Assembly (NCBI GenBank): GCA_013697735.1
Contig: JACCWH010000080.1
Coordinates: forward strand, 1-36,485
Reading direction: 5' to 3'
Length of the DNA stretch: 36,485 bases
Origin: Trueperaceae bacterium
GTDB lineage: Bacteria; Deinococcota; Deinococci; Deinococcales; Trueperaceae
The notes under the pieces were generated by a model. It saw only the letters and a list, made by a program, of their open reading frames with translations, was not told the origin of the DNA and did no database searches. Shown here in pieces: positions 16,185 through 24,333 of this stretch. The first letter of the stretch is position 1. Each line of letters starts with the position of its first letter. The position numbers and the translations under genes are program-made.

Positions 16185-16190
16185 ACACTA
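16185..16190 (-). promoter_or_regulatory. -10 element of a leaderless promoter (TAGTGT)
   Basis: The minus strand reads TAGTGT, GGTGTC, ATG, with a six-base gap and no ribosome binding site. Confidence 0.5.
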
Positions 16191-16277
16191 CGCGCTCCTC
16201 GCGACGAGGGTGCATGGGCGGGCGCTCCGAGCACCCGTGATAGCCTGACGCGCACGTCGGTTTGGGGGAGGCGCATC

Positions 16278-17495
16278 GTGGTGGACGGCGAAAGGGCGAA
16301 CCCCCCCAGCGACAAGGCGCTCGAACGACGCACCGGGCGATGGCTCCGCTCCGAACCGTTCGAGTGTTTCGTGCAGGTGGCCCCCGGCCTCGAGGGGGCG
16401 CTCGCCGAGGAGCTGCGTGGAGGTGGTTTCCCGACCGTCGTCGCTTGGGAGCGCGGCGGCGCGAGCCTCGCGCTCGATCACGCCGACGTGATGCGTGCCA
16501 ACCTCGTCCTTCGGACGGCGAGCCGGGTGCTGCTCCGGATCGGATCCTTCGCCGCCGCGACACCCGAGATGCTGTTCGACAACGTCGGACGGATCCCGTG
16601 GGAGCTCCATCTGGGGAGGAGCGACACCTACGCGCTCCGGATCACCTCGCGCAGCTCCAAGCTGCAGGCCGGCGACGGCGTGGCGAACACGATCGCGCGT
16701 GCGGTGGCGAAACGGCTGCGCCCATTGGGACTCCATCCCGCACCGGCGGAGCACGCGACGCTCGAGTTCGCCATCCGAATCGTCGACGACCGCTGCACCG
16801 TGAGCTTCAACACCAGCGGCGAGCACCTCCATCGCCGCGGCGTCCGCCGCCACGTGAACGACGCGCCCGTACGCGAGACGATCGCCGCGGGCGTGGCGCT
16901 GCACGCCTTCCGCGCGCACGACGTGATCGTCGACCCGTTCTGCGGAAGCGGCACGCTGCTGCTGGAAGCGGCCGATCTGGTGGCGGGGCGGTTGCCCGGC
17001 CGCGGTCGCTCCTTCGGGTTCGAGTCGGCCGCGTGGCACCGGCCCGGGAGGTGGCGCGAGGTCCGTCGCCTCGCGACCGCCCGCGCGGCCGAGGCCGCGG
17101 CCGCTCCCGCGCCGCGACTCGTGGGGATGGACGTCGACCCCGAGGCCCTCGCGGCGGCGCGGCACAATCTCTCGGAAGGCGATCATGCGCACGTCGACCT
17201 CGCGCTCGGCGACGCGACCGCGCTCGATCTCGACCGCTTCGCTGCGCAGCGCGGCCTCGTGGTCGCCAACGTGCCCTACGGCGTCCGGCTGGGCGAGCGC
17301 GCCGACGCGGCGACGACCCTTCGGCGCTTCCTGGAGCGCTGCGCGGCAGCCACCTCACCTTGGGATCTCGCGCTCCTCACGACCCACCCGCACCTCGTCA
17401 GGGAGCACGAGGCGCTCGAAGTCGAGCACATGCGAACCATCGCGAGCGGCGGGCTGCGGGTGACGATGGTGACGGCCCGGACGGAAGGCTCGTGA
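16278..17495 (+). CDS. THUMP-domain class I RNA methyltransferase (RlmL/Trm14-like)
   Basis: The protein (405 residues) combines an N-terminal ferredoxin-like/THUMP RNA-binding region (about 27-185) with a C-terminal Rossmann methyltransferase. Marks include LHRRGVRRHVNDAPVRE joining the halves, motif I DPFCGSGT (219-226) and VGMDVDPEAL for the SAM ribose. The catalytic motif reads NVPYG (331-335) where relatives have NPPYG. Family members make N2-methylguanosine in 23S rRNA or tRNA. The start is GTG (or the next GTG, 16281) with GGGGGAGG six bases upstream. The intergenic region also holds TAGCCT near 16242 as a possible -10. Confidence 0.87.
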   Translation: MVDGERANPPSDKALERRTGRWLRSEPFECFVQVAPGLEGALAEELRGGGFPTVVAWERGGASLALDHADVMRANLVLRTASRVLLRIGSFAAATPEMLFDNVGRIPWELHLGRSDTYALRITSRSSKLQAGDGVANTIARAVAKRLRPLGLHPAPAEHATLEFAIRIVDDRCTVSFNTSGEHLHRRGVRRHVNDAPVRETIAAGVALHAFRAHDVIVDPFCGSGTLLLEAADLVAGRLPGRGRSFGFESAAWHRPGRWREVRRLATARAAEAAAAPAPRLVGMDVDPEALAAARHNLSEGDHAHVDLALGDATALDLDRFAAQRGLVVANVPYGVRLGERADAATTLRRFLERCAAATSPWDLALLTTHPHLVREHEALEVEHMRTIASGGLRVTMVTARTEGS

Positions 17496-17548
17496 AGTCG
17501 GCGCCGCGGCGGGCTCCCCCATCGAGCGCCCCGGCGTCTACGCCGCTG

Positions 17549-17554
17549 TAGCAT
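17549..17554 (+). promoter_or_regulatory. -10 element of a leaderless promoter (TAGCAT)
   Basis: TAGCAT, six bases, then the GTG at 17561. No ribosome binding site is present. Confidence 0.5.
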
Positions 17555-17560
17555 CGCACC

Positions 17561-18430
17561 GTGACCCATGGAGCCGAGCACCTTCGAACCGACGTCGCCG
17601 GGCGCCTCACGACGGACGCCCTCCTGGCGATGAAGGAGCTCGTCGCGCCCCTCGTGCGCGACGCCGGCCACTGGGCGAAGGGCGAGTCCGACAGAGAGCA
17701 GGCCGGTACCCACGACCTGGGCGTGCGCACGAAGACGGGCCCCGGGGACGTGGTCACGCTCGCCGACGCCCTGGTACAGCGGCGGCTTGCCGAAGCGCTC
17801 CGCGACGCGTATCCCGGTTTCGCCTTCGTCGGCGAGGAGGGCCTCGACGAAGGGCGGCCGGAGGCACCCACCTGGGTGATCGACCCGATCGATGGGACAC
17901 ACAACTTCGTGCGCGCCTACCCCGGCTTCTGTGTCTCCGTGGGCCTGGTCGAGGGGCAGGAGAGCGTGTTCGGGGCGATCTACGACTCCGTGACCGACAC
18001 CGTCACCTGGGCCGTGCGCGGCGGTGGCGCCTGGTGCGACGGGCGCCGCCTGCAGGTGCGGCCCGCCGACGAGCTGGCGAACTCGCTCGTGGCCACGAAC
18101 GTCATCCCAGCCACCGCGGCCGATCCGGCGCAGCGCGAAGTCTTCTGGCGCCTCGTGGGCGGGGCGGCCGGTTCACGCTCGAGCGGCGCCGCCTGCCGAG
18201 ACTTCTGCCTGGTGGCGTCGGGGAAGCTCGACCTGTTCTGGCAGTTCGGGCTCAGGTCGTGGGACGTGGCGGCCGGTGTGGTGATCGTGCGCGAGGCGGG
18301 CGGACGCGTGACGTTCGCGGGGGATCCGGTGGATTGGGTTCGCGGCGGGGGCCTCTCGTGCTTCGCAGGCGCCGAGGCGCTCGTGGTGCAGGCCGTCGAC
18401 CTCGCACGTGACCTGGGCGCCGGTTCCTGA
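17561..18430 (+). CDS. Inositol-monophosphatase-family phosphatase
   Basis: This is a Mg2+-dependent phosphatase of the IMPase/FBPase superfamily, 289 residues. The metal-site residues are all present: Asp in TLADALVQ, Glu in FVGEEG (about 92-93), DPIDGTHNF (108-116) and the C-terminal RSWDVAAG. Family members dephosphorylate inositol phosphate, histidinol phosphate, adenosine bisphosphates or fructose bisphosphate. I cannot choose between them. The start is a GTG of leaderless type. The gene follows the RNA methyltransferase but has its own -10 element, so it is probably transcribed separately. Confidence 0.88.
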   Translation: MTHGAEHLRTDVAGRLTTDALLAMKELVAPLVRDAGHWAKGESDREQAGTHDLGVRTKTGPGDVVTLADALVQRRLAEALRDAYPGFAFVGEEGLDEGRPEAPTWVIDPIDGTHNFVRAYPGFCVSVGLVEGQESVFGAIYDSVTDTVTWAVRGGGAWCDGRRLQVRPADELANSLVATNVIPATAADPAQREVFWRLVGGAAGSRSSGAACRDFCLVASGKLDLFWQFGLRSWDVAAGVVIVREAGGRVTFAGDPVDWVRGGGLSCFAGAEALVVQAVDLARDLGAGS

Positions 18431-18499
18431 GAGACCGCTTCAGCGCACCGTCGCCGTCACGGCGGGCGTACTTCATGATCCTCCGGTGTTGGCCGCCGA

Positions 18500-18710
18500 C
18501 GTCGCGCGCGATGTCGGTGAACTCGCCGCGGGTGCGGCAGTCGAACAGCGAGCCCTGCACCTGGATCGACGTGATCGGTACGCCGTGGTCGAGGATCTCC
18601 CCGAGCCGTTGTCGGTCGAAGTTGGTGAGACCGCCCGCGCGCACCTTTCCCTGCCGCTGGGCGTCGAGGAGTGCCTCGAGCGCATCGAGGCGAGCTGCCA
18701 CGAGCCGAGG
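18500..18710 (-). pseudogene. Aldo/keto reductase remnant
   Basis: Reading the minus strand over about 70 codons gives RLDALEALLDAQRQGKVRAGG, LTNFDRQRL, then GVPITSIQVQGSLFDCR. This is the mid-protein block of aldo/keto reductases (helper-helix, G-TNF, QvqySLlD). No start, catalytic N-terminus or C-terminal half can be found nearby, and the match fades at both ends. It is therefore a decayed fragment and not a fragment of the intact reductase at 78. The rest of 18431-18962 (532 bases) shows no other gene. Confidence 0.6.
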
Positions 18711-18962
18711 ATCACGCGGTCGAGGCAGGGCGCGGCAGTACCGCCGCACCCTCGGTCCGGTGAACGCGGTCGGGCGCACACCGCGCTATGATGTGCCGCG
18801 CAGGCAGCTTCCGCCCGCTCCCCATCCAATGATGATGACGCGCTCGCAGCCGTTTCGCCGATCCCGGTGTGCACGTGGGCCCGTCCCGGCATTCGCGCCA
18901 CCGGCCGGCCCCCGCCGTCGTGGAGCCGCTGCCGCACACACCGACTCAAGAGGACGGAACAC

Positions 18963-20450
18963 GTGACCTACAGGCTCGATCTCGCACGCATCAAGACCGA
19001 ATGGTTCAGCAACGTCCGCGGCGATCTGCTCTCCGGACTCGTGGTGGCGTTGGCGCTCATCCCCGAGGCGATCGGCTTCTCGATCGTCGCCGGCGTCGAT
19101 CCAAAGGTCGGCCTCTACGCCAGTTTCAGCATCGCCGTCGTCACCGCGTTCGTGGGGGGACGACCCGCCATGATCAGTGGTGCCACCGCGGCCATGGCGC
19201 TGCTCATGATCACGTTGGTTCGCGACCACGGACTCGAGTACCTGTTCGCGGCAACCGTCGTCACGGGTCTCATCCAGGTCCTCTTCGGGATCGCCAAGCT
19301 CGGCCGCTACATGCGCTTCGTGCCCAAGAGCGTGATGATCGGCTTCGTCAACGCGCTCGCCATCATGATCTTCCTGGCACAGCTCGAACACTTCCAAGGT
19401 GCCGGTCTCGGTGTGGTGGCGCTTGTGCTCGCGGGGCTCGCCATCATCTACCTCTTCCCGAGACTCACGCGGCTCGTGCCCTCGCCGCTCGTGGCGATCG
19501 TGGTCCTCACGACCTTCGCGGTCTTCTCGGGTATCGCCTTCCGAACCGTCGGCGACATGGGCGAGTTGCCCTCGGCCCTGCCGTTCTTCGGACTACCGCT
19601 CGTCCCGTTCACGCTCGAGACGCTGCTGATCGTGCTCCCCTACGCGTTCCCGCTCGCGCTCGTCGGCCTCATCGAATCGCTCCTAACCGCCAACATCGTC
19701 GACGACCTCACCGACACGCCGAGTGACAAGAACCGCGAGGCGCGCGGACAGGGCATCGCCAACGTGGTCACCGGCTTCTTCGGTGGCATGGCCGGTTGCG
19801 CCATGATCGGGCAGTCGATCATCAACGTCGGTAGCGGCGGCCGCACGCGCCTGTCGACGCTCATGGGCGGTGTGTTGCTGATGGCGATGATCCTCCTCCT
19901 CGGCGACGTGGTGCGCCTCATCCCGATCGGCGCCCTGGTCGCCGTGATGGTGATGGTGTCGATCAATACCTTCGACTGGGGCAGCCTGCCGGGAATGCTG
20001 CGCCACCCCAAGAGCGACACGATCGTGATGCTCTCCACCGTCGGCGTGGTGCTGTGGACGCACAACCTCGCCCTCGGCGTAGGTGTCGGTGTGGTGCTCT
20101 CCGCCCTCTTCTTCAGCCGTAAGATCGCCAACCTCATCGAGGTCACGAGCACGCTCGACGAGAGCGGCCGCACACGCACCTACAGCATCGTAGGGCAACT
20201 CTTCTTCGTCTCGACCGAGGCGTTCCAAGCGAGCTTCGAGGTGAACGAAGACCTCGACGACGTGGTGATCGACCTGGCGCAGGCGCAGCTCTGGGACGGC
20301 TCGGCCGTCGACGCCATCGACAAGGTCGTCATGCGCTTCCGCGGCCGCGATACCCGCGTCACGCTGCGCGGCGTGAACGCTACGGGTGCCGCGTTAATGG
20401 AGAACCTGGCGGTCCACGATCGGCCCGGAACGCGCCTCGGCGAGCGCTAG
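18963..20450 (+). CDS. SulP-family anion transporter with STAS domain
   Basis: This 495-residue inner-membrane protein has roughly 10-14 hydrophobic segments over residues 1-390. It shows the SulP hallmark near the N-terminus ([22 protein letters not shown]) and later GLIESLLTA and [25 protein letters not shown]-terminal STAS domain follows (about 400-490: [10 protein letters not shown] ... [11 protein letters not shown]). SulP proteins carry sulfate, bicarbonate or dicarboxylates, often with sodium or protons. Sulfate export or import would suit the sulfatase nearby, but bicarbonate is equally possible. The start is a GTG with GAGGA about eight bases upstream. The universal stress protein follows after 52 bases. 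Confidence 0.88.
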   Translation: MTYRLDLARIKTEWFSNVRGDLLSGLVVALALIPEAIGFSIVAGVDPKVGLYASFSIAVVTAFVGGRPAMISGATAAMALLMITLVRDHGLEYLFAATVVTGLIQVLFGIAKLGRYMRFVPKSVMIGFVNALAIMIFLAQLEHFQGAGLGVVALVLAGLAIIYLFPRLTRLVPSPLVAIVVLTTFAVFSGIAFRTVGDMGELPSALPFFGLPLVPFTLETLLIVLPYAFPLALVGLIESLLTANIVDDLTDTPSDKNREARGQGIANVVTGFFGGMAGCAMIGQSIINVGSGGRTRLSTLMGGVLLMAMILLLGDVVRLIPIGALVAVMVMVSINTFDWGSLPGMLRHPKSDTIVMLSTVGVVLWTHNLALGVGVGVVLSALFFSRKIANLIEVTSTLDESGRTRTYSIVGQLFFVSTEAFQASFEVNEDLDDVVIDLAQAQLWDGSAVDAIDKVVMRFRGRDTRVTLRGVNATGAALMENLAVHDRPGTRLGER

Positions 20451-20463
20451 CGCCGGCGCTCGC
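20440..20463. terminator. Hairpin overlapping the SulP stop codon
   Basis: GCGAGCGC and GCGCTCGC form an 8-base stem around TAGCGCCG. The loop begins with the TAG stop of the transporter gene. There is no T-run. It could separate the transporter transcript from the stress-protein gene. Confidence 0.45.
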
Positions 20464-20502
20464 GTGTGGGGCGTAGACTCACGGTACCTACGGAGGTAGC
20501 GC

Positions 20503-20919
20503 ATGTTCTCGCGGATCCTCGTACCGACCGACTTCTCGGGCAGCGCCGACGCTGCGCTCGCCCTCGCCCGGAGCCACTTCCCCGAGGCGCAGCGGTGCCT
20601 CCTCCATGTCGTCGATCCGCAGCGCCTCGCGTCCAGCGCGATGTCGTCCGTATCGGCCGGAGACGACCGCCGCGCCCTCGAGGCGGCGGTCACGGCGCAG
20701 CTCGAAGAACTGGCGATCGAAGGTGAAGGGTGTGCCGTCCGGGTCGGCCCCGCCGCCGAGACCATCCTCGAGAAAGCTCGGGCGTGGGACGCCGACCTGA
20801 TCGTGATGGGCACGCACGGCCGCACAGGCATCGCACACTTCCTCAATGGGAGCGTCGCCGAGCAGGTGGTGCGCCACGCCCGCCGGCCGGTGTTGATCGA
20901 GCACGAGCGGAAGGAGTAG
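20503..20919 (+). CDS. Universal stress protein (UspA family)
   Basis: This 138-residue single-domain cytoplasmic Usp begins with FSRILVPTDFSGSADAALALA. It contains the ATP-binding motif G-x2-G-x9-G-S (GTHGRTGIAHFLNGS), so it belongs to the nucleotide-binding subgroup. Usp proteins bind ATP and adjust survival under stress, often next to transporters, where they may act as energy sensors. The gene follows the SulP transporter, so such a partnership is plausible. The ATG has CGGAGG seven bases upstream, and TAGACT near 20471 is a possible -10, suggesting its own promoter. Confidence 0.9.
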   Translation: MFSRILVPTDFSGSADAALALARSHFPEAQRCLLHVVDPQRLASSAMSSVSAGDDRRALEAAVTAQLEELAIEGEGCAVRVGPAAETILEKARAWDADLIVMGTHGRTGIAHFLNGSVAEQVVRHARRPVLIEHERKE

Positions 20920-20940
20920 CCGCCCTCCGCCGACGCTACT
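20915..20940. terminator. Mirror-symmetric convergent stop codons forming a stem
   Basis: AGTAGC at 20915-20920 and GCTACT at 20935-20940 pair across 14 bases. Each arm contains a TAG stop: the stress protein on the plus strand and the sulfatase on the minus strand. The stem is short (6 bases), so terminator function is only possible. Confidence 0.3.
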
Positions 20941-22453
20941 GGGCCGGCCCCTCGAAGGCGTTGTCGAGCGTATGTCTGGGTGCGGGGCGCCGCTCACCGC
21001 CTCGGCTCCCGTGTGCGAGCTCGACCCGAAACATCCAGTCGAGCAGTCGACTGAGGAGGCGCGCCTTGAGGGCTGCACGTTCGGGCGCGTCCCAGAGGTC
21101 GCTCAACTCGTCGGGATCGGCCATGAGGTCGTAGAGCTCGCCCTCGACCGTGCCGTCGGGGAGATGGTAGACGTTCAGCTTGTGATCCCCTTCGCGCCAC
21201 ATGGTGCCGTGAAGGGGCGGATCCCAGGCGCCGCATGAGGAGATGCCGCTGTCCCGGTAGGCACTCACTGCCGCCTCGCGAACTATGACGCCGTCGGTCG
21301 CCGCCGGGAGTAGGTCGCGGGCGTCGGGCATCCATCGATCGACGTCGCCGGGCTCGGCGCCGGCAGCCAGCATGATGGTAGCCGCGAGATCGTGCAACTG
21401 GGCGAGTCCCGGAACCCGCGTACCGGGCTCGATCACGCCGGGCCAACGCATGAGCAGCGGCACGCGCACGCAGGGATCGAAGAAGAAGGCACCCTTCACC
21501 AGCAGGCCGTGGTCGCCGATCATGTCGCCGTGGTCGCTCGCGAACACCACGAGCGTCCGATCGCGAAGGCCGAGCGCGTCGAGCGCCGCGAGGACGCGGC
21601 CGATTTCCTCGTCGGCGAAGGCGACGTTGGCGTGATAGTCACGGCGCATCGTCGCGATCTCGGCGGCGGTCAGGCTCCGTGCGTCGCCAAAGTAGCCGTC
21701 CTCCTGCTCCCGCCGGAGCGACGTGGGGCGGGCGGCGAGGTCGTCGACGACCGGCGCCGGGATGCCGGCGGTGTCGACACCATCCGCGGCATGCGTCGGG
21801 TAGTCGCGATAGGGGTTGTGCGGGTCGAAGAGGCTCATGAGGCAGAAGAAGGGACGATCCGGGTCGCGCGAGCGGAGGAAGTCGATGGTGCGCTCGGCCG
21901 CCCAGTGGCTGAAGTGCAGGTGCGCCGGATGGTGCAGCACAGCGCGGCCCTCGCGTTCGAGTCGCACCTTGAAGGCGGGGTCGACCTCGTCGAGCCAGCG
22001 TGCATAGGCGTGGAATGGGGAGTCCATGCGGACGCATCCCTCGTTGCACCACTCGTAGACGTCGAAGCCGTCGTGCGGGTGGCGCGCCTCGGCCTCGGCG
22101 TGCATCGAGCTCACGTGCAACTTGCCGACCAACGCCGTCTGGTACCCAAGCCCTCGCAACCGTTCGGGAATGAGCACCTCATCGTCGGGGAGCACGTCGT
22201 AGAGCCGGTAGACGCCGTGCTCCGGGAGATGGTGGCCAGTGAGCATGCTGGCGCGCGAGGGGGAGCAGATCGGGTTCGTGGCATAGCACCGCTCGAACAC
22301 GGCGCCGTCGCGTGCGAGCGCGTCGAGGTGGGGCGTGTGTCCGGCCGTGAAGCCGTACGCCTCCAGCGAATCGAAGCGCTGTTGGTCGGTCATGATCAAG
22401 AGCACGTTCGGGAGCGGGGCGGCGGCCGGAGCCCCCTTCTGCGCGCTCGTCAC
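20936..22453 (-). CDS. Type I sulfatase (formylglycine-dependent), cytoplasmic
   Basis: The 505-residue alkaline-phosphatase-superfamily hydrolase opens with PNVLLIMTDQQRFD (metal ligands). It carries the formylglycine consensus C-S-P-S-R at Cys63-Arg67, which needs a sulfatase-modifying enzyme elsewhere. Also visible are VGKLH and FASDHGDMIGDHG, the usual catalytic Lys and Asp-His metal site. No signal peptide is present, unlike most polysaccharide sulfatases, so the substrate should be a small intracellular sulfate ester. A phosphonate or choline-sulfate hydrolase of the same superfamily is possible. The GTG start overlaps the aldolase-type gene by GTGA; it is the last of three coupled genes. 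Confidence 0.88.
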   Translation of the reverse strand: MTSAQKGAPAAAPLPNVLLIMTDQQRFDSLEAYGFTAGHTPHLDALARDGAVFERCYATNPICSPSRASMLTGHHLPEHGVYRLYDVLPDDEVLIPERLRGLGYQTALVGKLHVSSMHAEAEARHPHDGFDVYEWCNEGCVRMDSPFHAYARWLDEVDPAFKVRLEREGRAVLHHPAHLHFSHWAAERTIDFLRSRDPDRPFFCLMSLFDPHNPYRDYPTHAADGVDTAGIPAPVVDDLAARPTSLRREQEDGYFGDARSLTAAEIATMRRDYHANVAFADEEIGRVLAALDALGLRDRTLVVFASDHGDMIGDHGLLVKGAFFFDPCVRVPLLMRWPGVIEPGTRVPGLAQLHDLAATIMLAAGAEPGDVDRWMPDARDLLPAATDGVIVREAAVSAYRDSGISSCGAWDPPLHGTMWREGDHKLNVYHLPDGTVEGELYDLMADPDELSDLWDAPERAALKARLLSRLLDWMFRVELAHGSRGGERRPAPRHTLDNAFEGPAQ

Positions 22454-23400
22454 GCGCCAACCGCCTCGGTGCGCGCGATGAGGGTGGCGCTGAGGCGGTC
22501 GAGCGCACGGAGCCCACGGTCGTCGTGCTCGCTGAAGCCGACCGAGTGGACACGGCAGGCGTCGCTGATGGCGGCACGTCCGCTGAGTCGGAGGAATCGC
22601 TTCGCTGCCGCAGGGTATTTGAAGTCGACCACGTACTCACCCACGATGAGGGCGTCGTGCACGGACCGTGCCTGCTCCGGCCGGTCGAGCGCGTGACGGC
22701 AGAGCCATACGATCACCTCGGGGAAGTAGTTCGCAGCGATCCCCGAAAAGCCGTCGCCGCCGGCACCGAGCGAATCGAGGAGTGAGGCCATCTCGGCGTT
22801 GAAGAAGCGCAAGCGCGTCCCGCGCACTGCGGCGACCTTGGCGGCGATCTGCGCTCCGACGAGGCAGGTGTCCTTGTGGAACACGAAGCGGTTCGAGGCA
22901 GCGGCCCAGGCGAGCGTCTCCGGCGGCAGCACGCGCTTGTAGGGCGCCGGACACTCGTAGAGCCCTAGGTCGATGCCGGCAGTAGCGTCGAGCAGCGCTC
23001 CGACGCGCGTGCGCCAGACGTCATCGCTCTCGCCGTCGTCGGCGAACTGGTTGGTGAGCAGGACGACCGCAGCCACGCCGGTACCGTGCAGGCGCCCCAC
23101 CATCTCGACCTGTCGCGTGGCGCTCGCACCGAATGCTCCGGCTGCCACGATCGGGATGCGACCTCCGACCGCGCGGACGACGTGCGCCGCGAGCGCGACC
23201 CGCTCATCCTCGGTGAGCTGGAACATCTCGGCGGACTGGGCGACGGCGAAGAGCCCTGCGACGCCGGCATCGAGCCACATCTCGATCAAGGCGTCGAGCG
23301 TCGGCCAATCGATGCTGCGGTCGTCCAGGAAGGGGGTGAGCATGACGGGCCATACGCCACGTGGACAGGGGTGCTCGGCCGCCACCGGTACCTCGCTCAC
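22450..23400 (-). CDS. Dihydrodipicolinate synthase/N-acetylneuraminate lyase-family protein
   Basis: This is a class I aldolase-type TIM barrel of 316 residues. The Schiff-base Lys is in FVFHKDTC (K176) and the Tyr that relays protons is in GLYECPAP (Y148). The (S/T)-T-G-E pyruvate-binding loop appears as AQSAE, so the substrate is probably not that of lysine biosynthesis. Members cleave or form bonds in 2-keto acids such as 2-keto-3-deoxy sugar acids, or act as dehydratases. It overlaps the sulfatase and IclR genes by four bases on each side (GTGA). That makes it part of one coupled unit that probably handles a sugar acid. Confidence 0.86.
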   Translation of the reverse strand: MSEVPVAAEHPCPRGVWPVMLTPFLDDRSIDWPTLDALIEMWLDAGVAGLFAVAQSAEMFQLTEDERVALAAHVVRAVGGRIPIVAAGAFGASATRQVEMVGRLHGTGVAAVVLLTNQFADDGESDDVWRTRVGALLDATAGIDLGLYECPAPYKRVLPPETLAWAAASNRFVFHKDTCLVGAQIAAKVAAVRGTRLRFFNAEMASLLDSLGAGGDGFSGIAANYFPEVIVWLCRHALDRPEQARSVHDALIVGEYVVDFKYPAAAKRFLRLSGRAAISDACRVHSVGFSEHDDRGLRALDRLSATLIARTEAVGA

Positions 23401-24191
23401 GGCGTCGCCCTGAGCAGCGAGTCGACGATCTTCGAACTGCGCTGCGGTACGTGCCCCATGCGTCGCGAAATCTCTTGAGCGGTGAAGCGCAACGCCGTCA
23501 CGATCGACTCCCGTCTCGTCCCGATGATGTCAGGGTCGCTGCCAGACACACTGCAGGCACCGACCACGCGCCCCGTGCCATCGAATATGGCCGCGCCGAG
23601 GCAGTACGTTCCGAGTTCGTGCTCCTGGTCGTCGATGGAGTAGCCACGCTCGCGCGTGCGCGCGACCTCGGCCTCGAGCGTCTCCTCGGTGATGAACGTG
23701 TGGTCGGTGTAGGCAGGGAGTCCCTGCCGGCGGACGATCTCTGCGCGTTCGTCGTCATCGAGATGCGGCAGGATCGCCTTGCCGACACCCGTGCAGTGGA
23801 GGGGGCTGCGATCGCCGACGGCCGAGCGCGCGAGGAGACGACTCCTCGTCTCGATTGCGTAGACGTAGAGCACGTGGTCCCCCTCGAACGCCGTGAGATA
23901 GACCGTCTCATGCGTAGCGTCGGCGAGCTCGCGGAGCAACGGAGCGGAGCGGTCGCGCAACTCGACGCTCACGCGCGCGGACTGCGCGAGCACGACCACG
24001 GCGGTACCGAGGGCGTAGCGGTCGCGATCGACGCGTTCGACGTACCCGTTGGACACCAGCGTCTTGAGGATGTTGTGCACGGTGCTCTTCGGGAGGTCGA
24101 GGCGACGCGAGAGCTCGCCCAGCGACAGCCGTGGCTCCGCAGGGCTGAACGCCTCCATGAGTCGGATGGCGCGCTCGATCGACTGGATCAC
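23397..24191 (-). CDS. IclR-family transcriptional regulator (divergent locus)
   Basis: This regulator (264 residues) has an IclR winged helix-turn-helix at its N-terminus ([35 protein letters not shown]) and a C-terminal ligand domain ([22 protein letters not shown]). The start is set at the GTG 24191, eight bases after AAGGAGG. An upstream in-frame TTG at 24221 lies inside the -10 box and is rejected. It leads the operon with the DHDPS-family gene and the sulfatase. It probably controls both directions of the divergent locus, including itself, through the ATGGAACG sites. Confidence 0.9.
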   Translation of the reverse strand: MIQSIERAIRLMEAFSPAEPRLSLGELSRRLDLPKSTVHNILKTLVSNGYVERVDRDRYALGTAVVVLAQSARVSVELRDRSAPLLRELADATHETVYLTAFEGDHVLYVYAIETRSRLLARSAVGDRSPLHCTGVGKAILPHLDDDERAEIVRRQGLPAYTDHTFITEETLEAEVARTRERGYSIDDQEHELGTYCLGAAIFDGTGRVVGACSVSGSDPDIIGTRRESIVTALRFTAQEISRRMGHVPQRSSKIVDSLLRATP

Positions 24192-24215
24192 GCAGCCGGC
24201 CTCCTTATGAACGTC

Positions 24216-24244
24216 ATTCAACCATCCCGAACGTCTTCGGTCAA
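24216..24244 (-). promoter_or_regulatory. Promoter of the IclR-lyase-sulfatase operon
   Basis: On the minus strand TTGACC (24244-24239) and TTGAAT (24221-24216) are spaced by 17 bases. The GTG start follows about 25 bases later with a strong ribosome binding site between. Confidence 0.6.
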
Positions 24245-24245
24245 T

Positions 24246-24313
24246 ATGGAACGGTTGACATTCTCTTCTAGCCTGTGTTCAATAGTGTCACAGCACGTTC
24301 CATGATACGGAAC
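24246..24313. promoter_or_regulatory. Candidate IclR operators (ATGGAACG sites)
   Basis: ATGGAACG at 24246-24253 lies exactly between the two back-to-back -35 elements. Its exact reverse complement CGTTCCAT is at 24296-24303, just after the plus-strand transcription start. A third half-site, GGAAC at 24309-24313, forms the palindrome GTTCC-7-GGAAC with it (24297-24313). IclR proteins bind paired half-sites of this size, so these are probable operators. Confidence 0.55.
24255..24283 (+). promoter_or_regulatory. Promoter of the isomerase-kinase-TRAP operon
   Basis: A perfect -35 TTGACA (24255-24260) is followed after 17 bases by TTCAAT (24278-24283). The expected start near 24290 gives a leader of about 44 bases that contains a downstream palindrome and GGAGG. 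Confidence 0.6.
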
Positions 24314-24333
24314 AGAGGAATGGAGGCACCCCT

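Noticed and set aside
23397-24221. TTG at 24221 as start of the second IclR gene
   Set aside because: It lies in the -10 box of the minus-strand promoter. GTG 24191 has AAGGAGG eight bases upstream.
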